Made by a program: the position numbers and the translations under genes. The notes beneath the pieces are model-generated. The model worked only from the letters and a program-made list of their open reading frames with translations, was not told the origin of the DNA and made no database searches. Source: Sphingomonas yantingensis (lineage in GTDB: Bacteria > Pseudomonadota > Alphaproteobacteria > Sphingomonadales > Sphingomonadaceae). From it: a DNA stretch of 64,000 bases. Location of the stretch: positions 37,857-101,856 of the forward strand of contig NZ_JACIJJ010000007.1 in assembly GCF_014199325.1 (NCBI RefSeq), in the 5' to 3' direction. Numbering within the stretch: position 1 is the stretch's first letter; every line of letters begins with the position of its first letter. This document shows, one piece after another, positions 6,740 to 15,151 of this stretch.

Positions 6740-7605
6740 GCCGGGCGACGAAGCACGCGGGCGCCGAGCATCGCTGGCTGGACGATGCGCGCACCATGCG
6801 GGCGATGCGATCGATCATGGCGATCATGCTGTTCCTGACCGTGCTGGCCGCCGCGCTCGGCCTCGCCACCTGGACCGCGACGCGCGCGCTCGATGCCGAG
6901 CTCGCCGGGCGGCTGACGGTGCAGATCACCGACGGCAGCGGCGGGCCGGCGCTCGCGGCGAAGCTGCGCGCGCTGCCACAGGTGGCGCGCGCTGAGGAAG
7001 TCGACCGCGCGCGCCTCGCCGCGCTCCTTGAACCGTGGCTGGGCGAGGCGGGGCTCGATGCCGACCTGCCGATGCCGGCGATGATCGACGTGGATCTCAC
7101 CGATCCGGGCGAGGTCGCCGCGGTCGAGCGCGTCGTTCGGGCCGAAGCGCCGACCGCACGGATCGACCGCCACGCGACCTGGCTGGCCCCCGTGCGCGGG
7201 TTCATCGCGACGCTCGCCGGGCTGGCCGCGGGCCTCGTCCTGCTCGTCGCGGCGGCCACCGCGTCGGTCGTGCTGCTGGCAGCGCGCGCGGGGCTCGATA
7301 CCCATGCCGAGACGATCGAGGTGCTGCACATGCTCGGCTCAACCGACGTGCAGGTCGCGCGGCTGTTCGCGCGGCGGATCGCCACCGACACGCTGATGGG
7401 CGGCGCGATCGGGACGCTGGCGGCGCTGGGTTTCCTCGCGTTTCTCGGCACCCGGCTAGGCGCCTTGGGGGCGGAGATCGTCGCCGGCATCGGCCTGCGC
7501 GCAGGCGACTGGGCGGTGCTCGCGGTTTTGCCGCTCCTGTTCGCGCTGATGGCGGCGCTGGCGGCGCGCGCGGCCGTGCTGCGCACGCTGGCGAAGCGGC
7601 TGTGA
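6736..7605 (+). CDS. ftsX: Cell division permease-like protein FtsX
   Basis: The 289-residue membrane partner of FtsE has the expected layout: a cytoplasmic N terminus, a first membrane segment at about 27-50, a periplasmic domain at about 55-155, and three more hydrophobic segments near 157-182, 210-235 and 252-277. It starts in a 4-base overlap with ftsE. A YdcF-like gene and an acyltransferase follow, each again overlapping by 4 bases, so ftsE, ftsX, the YdcF-like gene and plsC probably form one envelope operon. Confidence 0.9.
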   Translation: MSRATKHAGAEHRWLDDARTMRAMRSIMAIMLFLTVLAAALGLATWTATRALDAELAGRLTVQITDGSGGPALAAKLRALPQVARAEEVDRARLAALLEPWLGEAGLDADLPMPAMIDVDLTDPGEVAAVERVVRAEAPTARIDRHATWLAPVRGFIATLAGLAAGLVLLVAAATASVVLLAARAGLDTHAETIEVLHMLGSTDVQVARLFARRIATDTLMGGAIGTLAALGFLAFLGTRLGALGAEIVAGIGLRAGDWAVLAVLPLLFALMAALAARAAVLRTLAKRL

Positions 7606-8147
7606 GCGTGCTGCTGCGCGTCGTCGCCTTCGTGGCGCTCGCCTATGCGCTCGGCTTCGCGCTGTTCCTGCTCGGCCTCGGCCATCCGCTGGAGGGGCAG
7701 AAGACCGACGCGATCGTCGTGCCGACCGGCGGCGCGGGGCGGATCGACCGCGGGCTTGCCCTGCTCGAGGCGGGCGAGGCGAAGCGGATGCTCGTGACCG
7801 GCGTCGATCCCAGCGTGCGGCCGCGGGAACTCGCCGCCATCTACAAGACGACGCCGCGCCGTATCTTCGACTGCTGCGTCGACCTGGGGCAGGAAGCGAT
7901 CGATACGCGGTCGAACGCCGACGAGACCGCCGCCTGGGTCCGTACCAACCGCTTTCGCACCGTCCGCCTCGTCACGTCGGACTGGCACATGGCGCGCGCC
8001 AAGCTCGAGCTTCAGAACGCGCTGGGCAGCGAGACCGAAATCTTCGGTGATCCCGTCCGCACCAATGCCCGCTTCGCGACGCTGTTCAGCGAATACAACA
8101 AGCTCTTGATCCGCCGCGTCGCGCTGATCGCCGGGTATCACGGATGA
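7602..8147 (+). CDS. YdcF/DUF218-family envelope protein
   Basis: The product has 181 residues. One N-terminal membrane segment (about 4-26) is followed by the DUF218 pattern: DAIVVPTGGAGRIDRG at 36-51, RSNADETA at 103-110 and VTSDWHMARA at 124-133. Family members (YdcF, SanA, ElyC) affect envelope or peptidoglycan traits, and the biochemical activity is generally unsettled. GTG 7602 overlaps the ftsX stop as GTGA and places the membrane segment first, which decides the start. The next gene overlaps it by 4 bases. A link to cell-wall or lipid carrier metabolism at division is inferred from these neighbours. Confidence 0.85.
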   Translation: MSVLLRVVAFVALAYALGFALFLLGLGHPLEGQKTDAIVVPTGGAGRIDRGLALLEAGEAKRMLVTGVDPSVRPRELAAIYKTTPRRIFDCCVDLGQEAIDTRSNADETAAWVRTNRFRTVRLVTSDWHMARAKLELQNALGSETEIFGDPVRTNARFATLFSEYNKLLIRRVALIAGYHG

Positions 8148-8845
8148 TGAACCGGCTGCGTTCCTGGCTGTTCGATGCGTTCTTCTACGGGGGGTCGGTG
8201 GGGTTCGTCCTCGCCGCGCCGGTCGCTGCGTGGTTCAGCCGCCGCGCGCTGCTCGGCGTCGTGATGGGCTGGCTGAAGTGGCATCGCCTGTGCGCGCGCG
8301 GCATCATGGGGATGCGATCGCGGGTCGAGGGGGCGCCGCTGGCCGAGCCGGGCTTCTACGCGGCCAAGCACCAGGCGTTCTACGAGACGTTCGAGCTCGC
8401 CCTGATCCTACGTGCACCCGCCATCGTGATGAAGGCGGAGCTGGCGGAAATTCCGCTCTGGGGCTGGGCCGCGCGGCAGTACGGCGTGATCGTCGTCGAT
8501 CGCTCGGGCTCGGCCACGGCCTTGCGCCAGATGCTGCGCGAGGCAAAGGCCGCGCGCGCCGCGGGCCGGTCGGTGCTGATCTTCCCGGAGGGGACGCGCG
8601 TCCTGCCGGGCGAGGCACCGCCCGTCCGCGCCGGCTTCGCCGCGCTCTACAAGACGCTGGCGCTTCCCACCGTCCCCGTCGCGCTCGACAGCGCGCGCGT
8701 CTGGCCGCGCAAGGGACCGAAGCGGCCCGGTACCGTCACCTTCCGCTTCGGCGAGACGCTGGACCCCGCACTGTCGCGCGAAGAGGCCGAAGCCCGTATC
8801 CATGCGGGCATCAATGCACTGGAGCCTGCCGCCCGGATCGGCTAG
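8144..8845 (+). CDS. plsC: 1-acyl-sn-glycerol-3-phosphate acyltransferase
   Basis: The 233-residue product should acylate lysophosphatidic acid to phosphatidic acid at the inner membrane. Motif I is KHQAFYET (His76, Glu81), an HX4E form of the usual HX4D; motif III is FPEGTR at 147-152, and VPVALDS near 180 fits motif IV. A hydrophobic segment at about 14-40 precedes the domain. ATG 8144 or 8147 may be used (ATGATG), the first overlapping the upstream stop. Its place beside ftsEX suggests coordinated membrane synthesis and division. The Glu for Asp change is conservative and seems usual in related alphaproteobacteria, so I do not call it defective. Confidence 0.87.
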   Translation: MMNRLRSWLFDAFFYGGSVGFVLAAPVAAWFSRRALLGVVMGWLKWHRLCARGIMGMRSRVEGAPLAEPGFYAAKHQAFYETFELALILRAPAIVMKAELAEIPLWGWAARQYGVIVVDRSGSATALRQMLREAKAARAAGRSVLIFPEGTRVLPGEAPPVRAGFAALYKTLALPTVPVALDSARVWPRKGPKRPGTVTFRFGETLDPALSREEAEARIHAGINALEPAARIG

Positions 8846-8855
8846 CGCGGGGGCC

Positions 8856-9392
8856 ATGCAGGGATTTCACGTCGTCGGCCTGGGCGGGACGCTTCGCCCC
8901 ACCTCCACCACCTCGCGGCTGCTGACCGCCGCGCTCGACCGTGCCGCTGCCGCCGGCGCGCGCACCACGCTGCTCACCGGCGAGGCGATCGACTTCCCCA
9001 ATTTCGATCCCGAGGCGAGCGTGCCCAATGCGCGCGTCGATCATTTCGTCGCCACCATCCGCTCGGCGGACGCGATCCTGATCGGATCGCCCGGCTATCA
9101 CGGCACGCTGTCGGGCCTTGTCAAGAACGCGCTCGACCATGTCGAGATGACCCACGGGGACGCCCGCGTCTATTTCGACGGCGTGCCGGTCGGGCTCGTC
9201 GCGACGGCGGCGGGGTGGCAGGCGGCGGTGACAACGCTTCAGGCGCTGCGCGGCATCGTCCACGCACTGCGCGGCTGGCCGACGCCGATCGGCATCGCGG
9301 TCAACTCAGCCGGCGGCGGCGACGTGGTGGCGGAGGCCGCCCCGCAGATCGACCTGATGATGGGCCAGATCGCACGGTTTTTGCGGAACTGA
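8856..9392 (+). CDS. NADPH-dependent FMN reductase family protein
   Basis: The 178-residue flavodoxin-fold protein has GGTLRPTSTTSRLL near the N terminus as the FMN phosphate loop, and IGSPGYHGTLSGLVKNALDH at about 76-95, the usual flavin-ring loop of this family. Members reduce FMN or quinones with NAD(P)H; the substrate cannot be read from the sequence. ATG 8856 was chosen because the conserved beta strand FHVVGLGG follows directly. It lies 10 bases after plsC and may belong to the same operon. Confidence 0.8.
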   Translation: MQGFHVVGLGGTLRPTSTTSRLLTAALDRAAAAGARTTLLTGEAIDFPNFDPEASVPNARVDHFVATIRSADAILIGSPGYHGTLSGLVKNALDHVEMTHGDARVYFDGVPVGLVATAAGWQAAVTTLQALRGIVHALRGWPTPIGIAVNSAGGGDVVAEAAPQIDLMMGQIARFLRN

Positions 9393-9462
9393 GAGATTTG
9401 CGCAGACTTGCCGCCGATGCCCGCCGCATGTCGTCGCGAGCAGGGTAACGGATACCTCCAGG

Positions 9463-9828
9463 ATGGGCGTGTATCGGCGAGTTGTCAGCATAGGCCGCGC
9501 AAATCACAGTTCGCTGATCGGTGCCGTCACAGGCGCGTTCGCCACGCTTCCCGCGCTCGTCACAGCCATCATGTCCGCAGGCGCCGGACACGGCGACTAC
9601 ATCGCGGCCCGGCTCCTCTTTCCGCTCTCGATGCTCCTGTCGTGGGTCGAGGGCAGCGGCGTGGGACCCCTCGGTATGATGGCGGGACTGCTCCAGTTTC
9701 CGCTCTACGGTGTGCTGGTCGCGCGCGCCTTGAAGACGGGTCCCGATCGCGCCGCGATCGTCGCAGCGGCAGCGCATCTGACGGCCGTGATCGCGTGCTT
9801 CGGCGGCCTACTGCCCGATTTCGCCTAG
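9463..9828 (+). CDS. Hypothetical small membrane protein
   Basis: The 121-residue product has three or four hydrophobic stretches (about 18-40, 47-63, 69-90 and 97-118) and no recognised motif. The start at 9463 has no convincing ribosome-binding site, which lowers confidence. Its last 21 bases overlap the 3' end of the siroheme gene on the other strand. The frame is supported mainly by its length, its membrane-protein pattern and the absence of another gene in the gap. Confidence 0.45.
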   Translation: MGVYRRVVSIGRANHSSLIGAVTGAFATLPALVTAIMSAGAGHGDYIAARLLFPLSMLLSWVEGSGVGPLGMMAGLLQFPLYGVLVARALKTGPDRAAIVAAAAHLTAVIACFGGLLPDFA

Positions 9829-10608
9829 GCGGTCGCGCGACCCCGCCATCGACAGATCGACCGTCAGCCCCGGCGCCGGCTCCACCATTTCACACAATAC
9901 CCGCTCTGCATCGGCGCGCGCGCGTGCCAGGATCGCAGGCGGCACGTTCGCCCGGTGACACACGCGGTCGGCGCTGGCGAGCAGGCGGGCGGTGCGCAGG
10001 GTGAGGTCGTCAGGGTCGGGTGAGGTCAGGACGATCGTTTCCATACGGTCGCGGCTATCCGCCTTGGGCTGGTCGAGCCAGCGCGCGACGCTCGCGCCAT
10101 CCGCCCCGCTGAGCGGATCGAGCACGCCGCCCGGCTCCAGCGCCCGCGCCAGTGCCCGCCGCCGCTCCGGTCCCTCGGGAAAGCGCGCGCGCATCGCCCC
10201 GCGCGCCGCGCTCAGCGCGCGCGCCAGATTGCCGACGCCCGCGGGCAGCCAGGCCTCGATCCGCTGGCGGAGCGCCGCGGCAAGGCCCGCCGACGCGCCG
10301 CCCGTCGCGACTGCGATCAGCACCGGCGAGCGATCGACGATCGCGGGCAGCGTGAAGTCGCACAGCGCCGGGCGATCGACGACGTTGACCAACAGCCCGC
10401 GCGTCTTCAGCCGCTGCGCCGCGTCGACGGCCTCGCGCTCGTCCTCGAACGCGACGATGGCGAGGCGGGCGTCGGGGTGATCCGACACCGCCACCGCCCC
10501 GGCGCGCTCGATCAGCCGGCGCTTGGCCTCCGCCGCTTCGCCGTCGCCCAGCAGGATGACGGGCCGCCCGTCGAGCCGCACGATGACCGGCAGGCCGGTC
10601 TCGCGCAT
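9808..10608 (-). CDS. Precorrin-2 dehydrogenase (siroheme synthase-like)
   Basis: The 266-residue product resembles the N-terminal part of CysG, which oxidises precorrin-2 with NAD and chelates iron to make siroheme. LPVIVRLDGRPVILLGDGEAAEAK (start of the Rossmann domain, about 6-29), VNVVDRPALCDFTLPAIVDR at 74-93 and VATGGASAGLAAALRQRIE at 100-118 are characteristic. Residues of about 189-240 resemble the opening of a uroporphyrinogen methyltransferase domain (SPDPDDLTLRTARLLASAD), but the glycine loop is gone and the protein ends there, so the methyltransferase is a remnant. ATG 10608 sits one base after the lysA stop, so the gene is probably co-transcribed with lysA. Confidence 0.8.
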   Translation of the reverse strand: MRETGLPVIVRLDGRPVILLGDGEAAEAKRRLIERAGAVAVSDHPDARLAIVAFEDEREAVDAAQRLKTRGLLVNVVDRPALCDFTLPAIVDRSPVLIAVATGGASAGLAAALRQRIEAWLPAGVGNLARALSAARGAMRARFPEGPERRRALARALEPGGVLDPLSGADGASVARWLDQPKADSRDRMETIVLTSPDPDDLTLRTARLLASADRVCHRANVPPAILARARADAERVLCEMVEPAPGLTVDLSMAGSRDRLGEIGQ

Positions 10609-10609
10609 T

Positions 10610-11866
10610 TCAGAGCCAGTCCGGCACCGTCTCGCCCGCCATCTGCGCGGCGGGGTCGATCCGGTCGGACACCAATGCGAAGCGGTCGCCGTCGACCAGC
10701 ACCTCGGGCACCTTCGCCCGGCTGTTGTAGGTGCTCGCCATCGTCGCGCCGTACGCGCCAGCGGTGCGGAACACGGCGAGGTCACCCGCCGCCACCGCGT
10801 CGATCTCGCGCGCCTTGGCAAAGGTGTCGCCGCTTTCGCACACTGGGCCGGCGATGTTGGCAACGATGCGATCCCCGCTCGGCCGCACCGCGACGAAATC
10901 GTGATACGCATCGTAGAGCGCCGGACGGGCAAGGTCGTTCATCGCCGCATCGACGATCACCCAGGGGTTGCCGCCCGACGGCTTGACCCAGACGACGCGC
11001 GTCAGCAGCACACCGGCATTGCCCGCGATGACGCGCCCGGGCTCGAACATCAGTTTCACGTTCCAGCCCACGGTGACGCGCGCCACCATCTGACCGAACG
11101 CCGCGGGCGACGGCATCGTCTCACCGGGGCGATAGGGGACGCCGAGCCCGCCGCCCAGGTCGACATGCGTGATCCGGTGGCCGCCGGCGCGCAGCGTCGC
11201 CACCATCTCTCCCACGCGCCGGTATGCCGCCTCCAGCGGGGCGAGGTCGCCGAGCTGGCTGCCGATATGCACCGCGATCCCGCGCAGCTCGATGCCGGGC
11301 TTGCCGGCGAGGCGGGCGAAGATGCCCGGCGCCTCGCCGATCGCGACGCCGAACTTGTTCTCCGCCTTGCCGGTCGAGATCTTGGCATGCGTGCCCGCAT
11401 CCACGTCGGGGTTGACGCGCAGCACCGCGGGCGCGTTCAGTCCCCGTTCTGCCGCCAGCGCGGCGAGGACATGACCCTCCTCCTCGAGCTCGAGGTTGAA
11501 CTGGCCGATGCCGGTCTCCAGCCCCTGCACGAGTTCCGCACGCGTCTTACCGACGCCGGAGAACACGACGTCGCCCGGCGCCATCCCCGCCGCCACCGCG
11601 CGCGCCATCTCGCCGCCGGACACCACGTCGGCGCCGTAGCCCGCCTTCGCCAGCACACGCAGCACGGCCAGGTTGGGGTTCGCCTTGACCGCGTAGGCGA
11701 TGTGCTTGTCGGCAACCCCCGACAGCCCCTCGCGGAACACCTGGGCGTGCCGCTCCAGCGTCGCGCGCGAATAGATGTAGACGGGCGTACCGACCGCCTC
11801 GGCGATCGCCTCGACGCTCACATCCTCGACGAACAGCGCGCCGTTCCGGTGCTGGAAATGGTCCAT
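10610..11866 (-). CDS. lysA: Diaminopimelate decarboxylase
   Basis: The 418-residue PLP enzyme converts meso-diaminopimelate to lysine. The PLP lysine is K61 in AYAVKANPN; THVDLGGGLGVPY is the phosphate-binding Gly loop and GPVCESGDTFA contains the active-site Cys. The N terminus HFQHRNGALFVEDVSVEAIA is typical. ATG 11866 overlaps the lptM stop by one base (TGATG). Order is argH, lptM, lysA, siroheme gene, all minus strand and nearly touching, so they form one transcription unit. The lptM-lysA order is common in proteobacteria. Confidence 0.95.
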   Translation of the reverse strand: MDHFQHRNGALFVEDVSVEAIAEAVGTPVYIYSRATLERHAQVFREGLSGVADKHIAYAVKANPNLAVLRVLAKAGYGADVVSGGEMARAVAAGMAPGDVVFSGVGKTRAELVQGLETGIGQFNLELEEEGHVLAALAAERGLNAPAVLRVNPDVDAGTHAKISTGKAENKFGVAIGEAPGIFARLAGKPGIELRGIAVHIGSQLGDLAPLEAAYRRVGEMVATLRAGGHRITHVDLGGGLGVPYRPGETMPSPAAFGQMVARVTVGWNVKLMFEPGRVIAGNAGVLLTRVVWVKPSGGNPWVIVDAAMNDLARPALYDAYHDFVAVRPSGDRIVANIAGPVCESGDTFAKAREIDAVAAGDLAVFRTAGAYGATMASTYNSRAKVPEVLVDGDRFALVSDRIDPAAQMAGETVPDWL

Positions 11867-12105
11867 CAGTGTTGGGGCGGCAACTGGAAGGGGTCGTTCG
11901 GCCGCTCTTCCGAATTGCGCAGGATCTCGTCGCTGCGCTGCGGGCGCTGCTGCGTCGTGGGCGTCGTCAGTGCCTCGGGCGTCGGCGTGACGGTCGCGCC
12001 ATAGGCGGGGGGCGGCGGCGCCTCGCCATCGGGCAGCTTCAATTTGCCCCGCGCGCCGCAACCGGCCAGCGACAGGATCAGGACGGGGAGGATCAGCGCG
12101 CGCAT
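11866..12105 (-). CDS. lptM: LptM-like small lipoprotein (YifL)
   Basis: The product has 79 residues: a short signal ending in SLAGC (Cys16) followed by GARGKLKLPD and a Pro/Thr-rich tail. LptM/YifL proteins begin with a lipidated Cys-Gly-x-x-Gly pattern, lie beside lysA, and in E. coli assist maturation of the LptDE LPS translocon. The gene overlaps argH and lysA by one base at each side (TGATG), so it is translationally coupled. The call rests on size, lipobox, CG..GKL motif and position. Confidence 0.75.
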   Translation of the reverse strand: MRALILPVLILSLAGCGARGKLKLPDGEAPPPPAYGATVTPTPEALTTPTTQQRPQRSDEILRNSEERPNDPFQLPPQH

Positions 12106-13478
12106 CACGTCTTGTCGCCTGTTGCGCGGGCGCGGGCAATGGCCTCGCGTACGCGTTCGGGTGCCGTCCCGCCGAAACTGCGCCGGCTGGCGACCGAGGC
12201 GTCGATGGAGAGCACGTCGAACACTGCCGGCGTGATCCGCGCGTCGATCGCGGTCAGTTCCTCGATCGGCATCGCCTCCAGCTTCACGCCCAGCGCCTCG
12301 GCCCGCGCCACGACCCGGCCGGTGACGTGATGCGCCTCGCGGAACGGCAGTCCGCCCTCGCGCACCAGCCAGTCGGCCAGGTCGGTGGCGGTCGCGAACC
12401 CCGCATCGGCGACCGCGCGCATCCGGTCGGTGCGGAACGTGGCGCTCTCCACCATCCCCGTCATCGCCGCGAGGCACAGCCCGATCAGGTCATGCGCCTC
12501 GAACGCCGGCGGCTTGTCGTCCTGCATGTCCTTCGAGTAGGCGAGCGGCAGGCCCTTCATCGTGACCATCAGCGCGGTCATGCAGCCCATGATCCGCCCC
12601 GCATGGCCGCGCACCAGCTCGGCCGCGTCGGGATTGCGCTTCTGCGGCATGATCGAGCTGCCCGTCGACCATTGATCGCTGAGGGCGACGAAGCCGAAGG
12701 GCTGCGAGGCCCAGAGCACGAACTCCTCCGCCAGCCGGCTGAGGTGCAGCGCGCATTGTGTCGCGGCGGTCAGGTAATCGAGCGCGAAGTCGCGGTCGCT
12801 CACCCCGTCCAGCGAATTGCCCATCGGCCGGTCGAAGCCGAGCGCCGCCGCCGTCGCCTCCCGGTCGATCGGGAAGCCCGTGCCGGCGAGCGCCGCCGAG
12901 CCCAGCGGGCATTCGTTCATCCGCGCGCGCGCATCGGTAAAGCGGCTGAAGTCGCGCGCCAGCATCGCATGATACGCCATCAGGTGATGGCCGAGCGTCA
13001 CCGGCTGTGCGGACTGGAGATGTGTGAAGCCCGGCATCACGTCGGCGGCGTGCTCCTCCGCCCGCGCCAGCAGCGCGTCCTGAAGCCCGGCCAGCGCCGC
13101 CAGCACCTCGTCGATCGCATCGCGTGTCCACAGGCGGAAGTCGGTCGCGACCTGATCGTTGCGGCTGCGCGCGGTATGCAGCCTTCCCGCGGCCGGCCCG
13201 ATCTTGTCGACCAGCCGCGCTTCGGACTGCATGTGGATATCCTCGAGCGCGAGGTCGTTCGCCGGCCCGTCGCGTTCGTAGTCCGCCGCCACCGCGTCGA
13301 GCCCGTCGAGGATCGCCGCTACGTCCTCAGCCGCGACGATCCCTTGCGCGCCCAGCATCGCCGCATGCGCCTTCGACGCGGCGATATCCTGGCGCCACAT
13401 CCGCTTGTCGAACGGGATCGAGGCGTTAATCTCGCGCATCACTGCGGAGGGGCCTTCGGCGAACCGCCCGCCCCACAT
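12105..13478 (-). CDS. argH: Argininosuccinate lyase
   Basis: The 457-residue enzyme splits argininosuccinate to arginine and fumarate in the last step of arginine synthesis. [11 protein letters not shown] opens the protein, [13 protein letters not shown] and [12 protein letters not shown] are conserved active-site segments, and [12 protein letters not shown] is the fumarase-superfamily signature loop. ATG 13478 is chosen because the family almost always begins MWGGRF. The start is only 16 bases from the likely start of the divergent TlpA-like gene, so each promoter must lie within the other gene or the genes use very short leaders. Confidence 0.95.
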   Translation of the reverse strand: MWGGRFAEGPSAVMREINASIPFDKRMWRQDIAASKAHAAMLGAQGIVAAEDVAAILDGLDAVAADYERDGPANDLALEDIHMQSEARLVDKIGPAAGRLHTARSRNDQVATDFRLWTRDAIDEVLAALAGLQDALLARAEEHAADVMPGFTHLQSAQPVTLGHHLMAYHAMLARDFSRFTDARARMNECPLGSAALAGTGFPIDREATAAALGFDRPMGNSLDGVSDRDFALDYLTAATQCALHLSRLAEEFVLWASQPFGFVALSDQWSTGSSIMPQKRNPDAAELVRGHAGRIMGCMTALMVTMKGLPLAYSKDMQDDKPPAFEAHDLIGLCLAAMTGMVESATFRTDRMRAVADAGFATATDLADWLVREGGLPFREAHHVTGRVVARAEALGVKLEAMPIEELTAIDARITPAVFDVLSIDASVASRRSFGGTAPERVREAIARARATGDKT

Positions 13479-13494
13479 CTGATTGGAGCTGTCC

Positions 13495-14058
13495 TTGCGC
13501 TCGCTAATCGTACTTCTCCCGCTCGCGGCAATCGTCGGCGCGTGCGATACGCAAACCCCCGCGGACGGGCAAGGCAACGCCGCCGCCCCGTCGAACGCGA
13601 CCGCCGCCGCGACCCCCGCCAGCGGCAAGGTCGACCGCAGTCACAAGGGCGAAGCCGCCCCCGACTATCCTTTCGCCGATCCCGAGGGGGTGAAGAAGAC
13701 GCTCGCCGACTATAAGGGCAAGCCGGTGCTAGTGAACCTCTGGGCCACCTGGTGCGCGCCCTGCATCAAGGAAATGCCGACGCTGGAAGCGCTGGCCAAG
13801 CGCGAGAGCGGCCGGATCGAAGTGCTGACGATTTCGCAGGACCTCGACGGCCCGGCCAAGGTGGTGCCCTATTTCAAGAAGGCCGGCTTCACGAAGATCG
13901 AGCCGTGGTCGGAAAGCGACCTGCGCTTCACCACCGGCATGGGGGTGAACCTGCCGACGACGATTCTCTACGACAAGGACGGGAAAGAGGTGTGGCGCGT
14001 GGCCGGGGCGATGGAGTGGACGGGGGAGGAGGCGAAGGCGTTGCTGGGGGAGGTTTGA
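13495..14058 (+). CDS. TlpA-like thioredoxin-fold lipoprotein
   Basis: The 187-residue product has a lipobox VGAC (Cys17), a low-complexity Ala/Thr/Pro linker (about 20-50), then a thioredoxin fold with [15 protein letters not shown] (CAPC at 87-90) and a cis-Pro segment [11 protein letters not shown]. Such TlpA/ResA proteins reduce periplasmic disulfides, often for cytochrome c or CuA assembly. TTG 13495 is chosen because GGAG lies six bases upstream and gives a standard signal peptide ([10 protein letters not shown]); another in-frame TTG at 13483 is possible. It diverges from argH. A role with the cox and ccm genes elsewhere in the window is inference. Confidence 0.85.
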   Translation: MRSLIVLLPLAAIVGACDTQTPADGQGNAAAPSNATAAATPASGKVDRSHKGEAAPDYPFADPEGVKKTLADYKGKPVLVNLWATWCAPCIKEMPTLEALAKRESGRIEVLTISQDLDGPAKVVPYFKKAGFTKIEPWSESDLRFTTGMGVNLPTTILYDKDGKEVWRVAGAMEWTGEEAKALLGEV

Positions 14059-14060
14059 AC

Positions 14061-14985
14061 CTATTCTTCGATGAAGAAGTCCTCGTCCAACCGTTTGACG
14101 GCCACGGTCCTGTTCACTCGGACGCCAACACCATGCTCAACCATGAGCTCGGTTAGGCGCGCGCCGTCTATCAGGATAACTCGTTGAGACAGGTGACGAG
14201 CATAGTCCACCGCAGGCGAACTGAACGTCGATGTGGTGACGAATACGCCCTTTGTCGCGCCCAAACCCACTAGGCTCCCGACGAAACCCTGTATCTCAGG
14301 CCTCCCGACGGCGACATGCGGGGCGTAGCGCTTGGCTTGCACATAGATGCGATCAAGACCAAGACGATCTTCGTCGATCACACCATCAACCCCGCCATCG
14401 CCACTCTTGCCGAGTTGGAGCGCTGCTTGATCGTGGCTTCCCCCATAGCCCATCGCCACTAGAAGCTCGACTATGACGCGCTCAAAGAATGCCGGGGTCT
14501 GGTTCAAAATCCGCTGTAATAGCTCCGCCTTCAAGGCGGCATGCAGCACGCCATAAGCGGCATCAATCTGCTCTTCCGGGGTAATCTCAGAACTTTTTTG
14601 CCGCCTGAGCAGCCGGCTGCTCAGAAGCTCCTGTCAGGTCCGTGCTCTTGACGTAAAACTCAAGGAACGAGGGATAGGCCTTTAGGCGCTCGACGTTCAA
14701 AGTTGCGGGATTGCTCCCGATAAGAGCCAAGCCAGCTTCACTGGCAACGAACTTCCCGCGGGTCGGGCTGTCGATCAAGCCCGCCTTGCCCATGTAAAAC
14801 TTCGCCCAGTGGATACGGTTATGCAGGACCCGCTGCTTACCGCTGGGTAAAAGCTCCTCACGCTCGGCCTCGGTCAGTCCCAAAGCGCTTGCTATTTTAT
14901 CCGCAGCTTCTGGAACCCTCGTTGTGCCCGCTGCCGCAATCTTCAGGACGGGCAGCATCAGCGCTTGATAGTCGGGAATGGGCAA
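14061..14985 (-). pseudogene. mrr: Mrr-type restriction endonuclease split by frameshift
   Basis: Two adjacent minus-strand frames make one Mrr protein. The first (14985-14587) holds the Mrr N-terminal winged-helix domain (IPDYQALMLPVLK, LLPSGKQRVLHNRIHWAK). The second, readable from about 14587 to 14061, holds the catalytic domain (FFERVIVELLVAMGYGG, GDGGVDGVIDED, YVQAKRY), with the Asp and Gln-x-Lys of the nuclease motif intact. They join across an A6 run at 14594-14599: removing one A gives a continuous protein of about 307 residues. The TTG start at 14985 has GGAG seven bases upstream and begins at the family N terminus. Mrr cuts methylated foreign DNA. GC content is visibly lower than the flanking genes, which suggests transfer. 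Sequencing error, slippage or true decay are all possible. Confidence 0.8.
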
Positions 14986-15151
14986 CTGTTTGCTCCAGCA
15001 GGTGCTTTGGTCGTGGGCCAGTATGTCATAAGCGAAATCCGTCGGGCGCGAAGCACTTCCGTTCGCGAGCAGTGACCCATCCCCCCATGACACGCCCCCC
15101 CATTCCCCCTAAAGCACCCTCCGCACGCATCGCTCGCGAAGGACCCGCCGC

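Noticed and set aside
8369..8386. PlsC motif I with Glu in place of Asp (HX4E)
   Set aside because: The change is conservative and, as far as I know, common in alphaproteobacterial members; FPEGTR is intact. Not treated as a defect.
9808..9828. Tail-to-tail overlap of the membrane gene and the siroheme gene as a regulatory antisense
   Set aside because: Only 21 bases overlap, and such overlaps are common in compact genomes; maiA and the GT gene (51659-51696) overlap in the same way.
14594..14599. Programmed ribosomal frameshift in mrr
   Set aside because: The A6 run could slip, but no stimulatory stem-loop or standard slippery heptamer was recognised, and Mrr is not known to use one. It is reported as a frameshift with several explanations.
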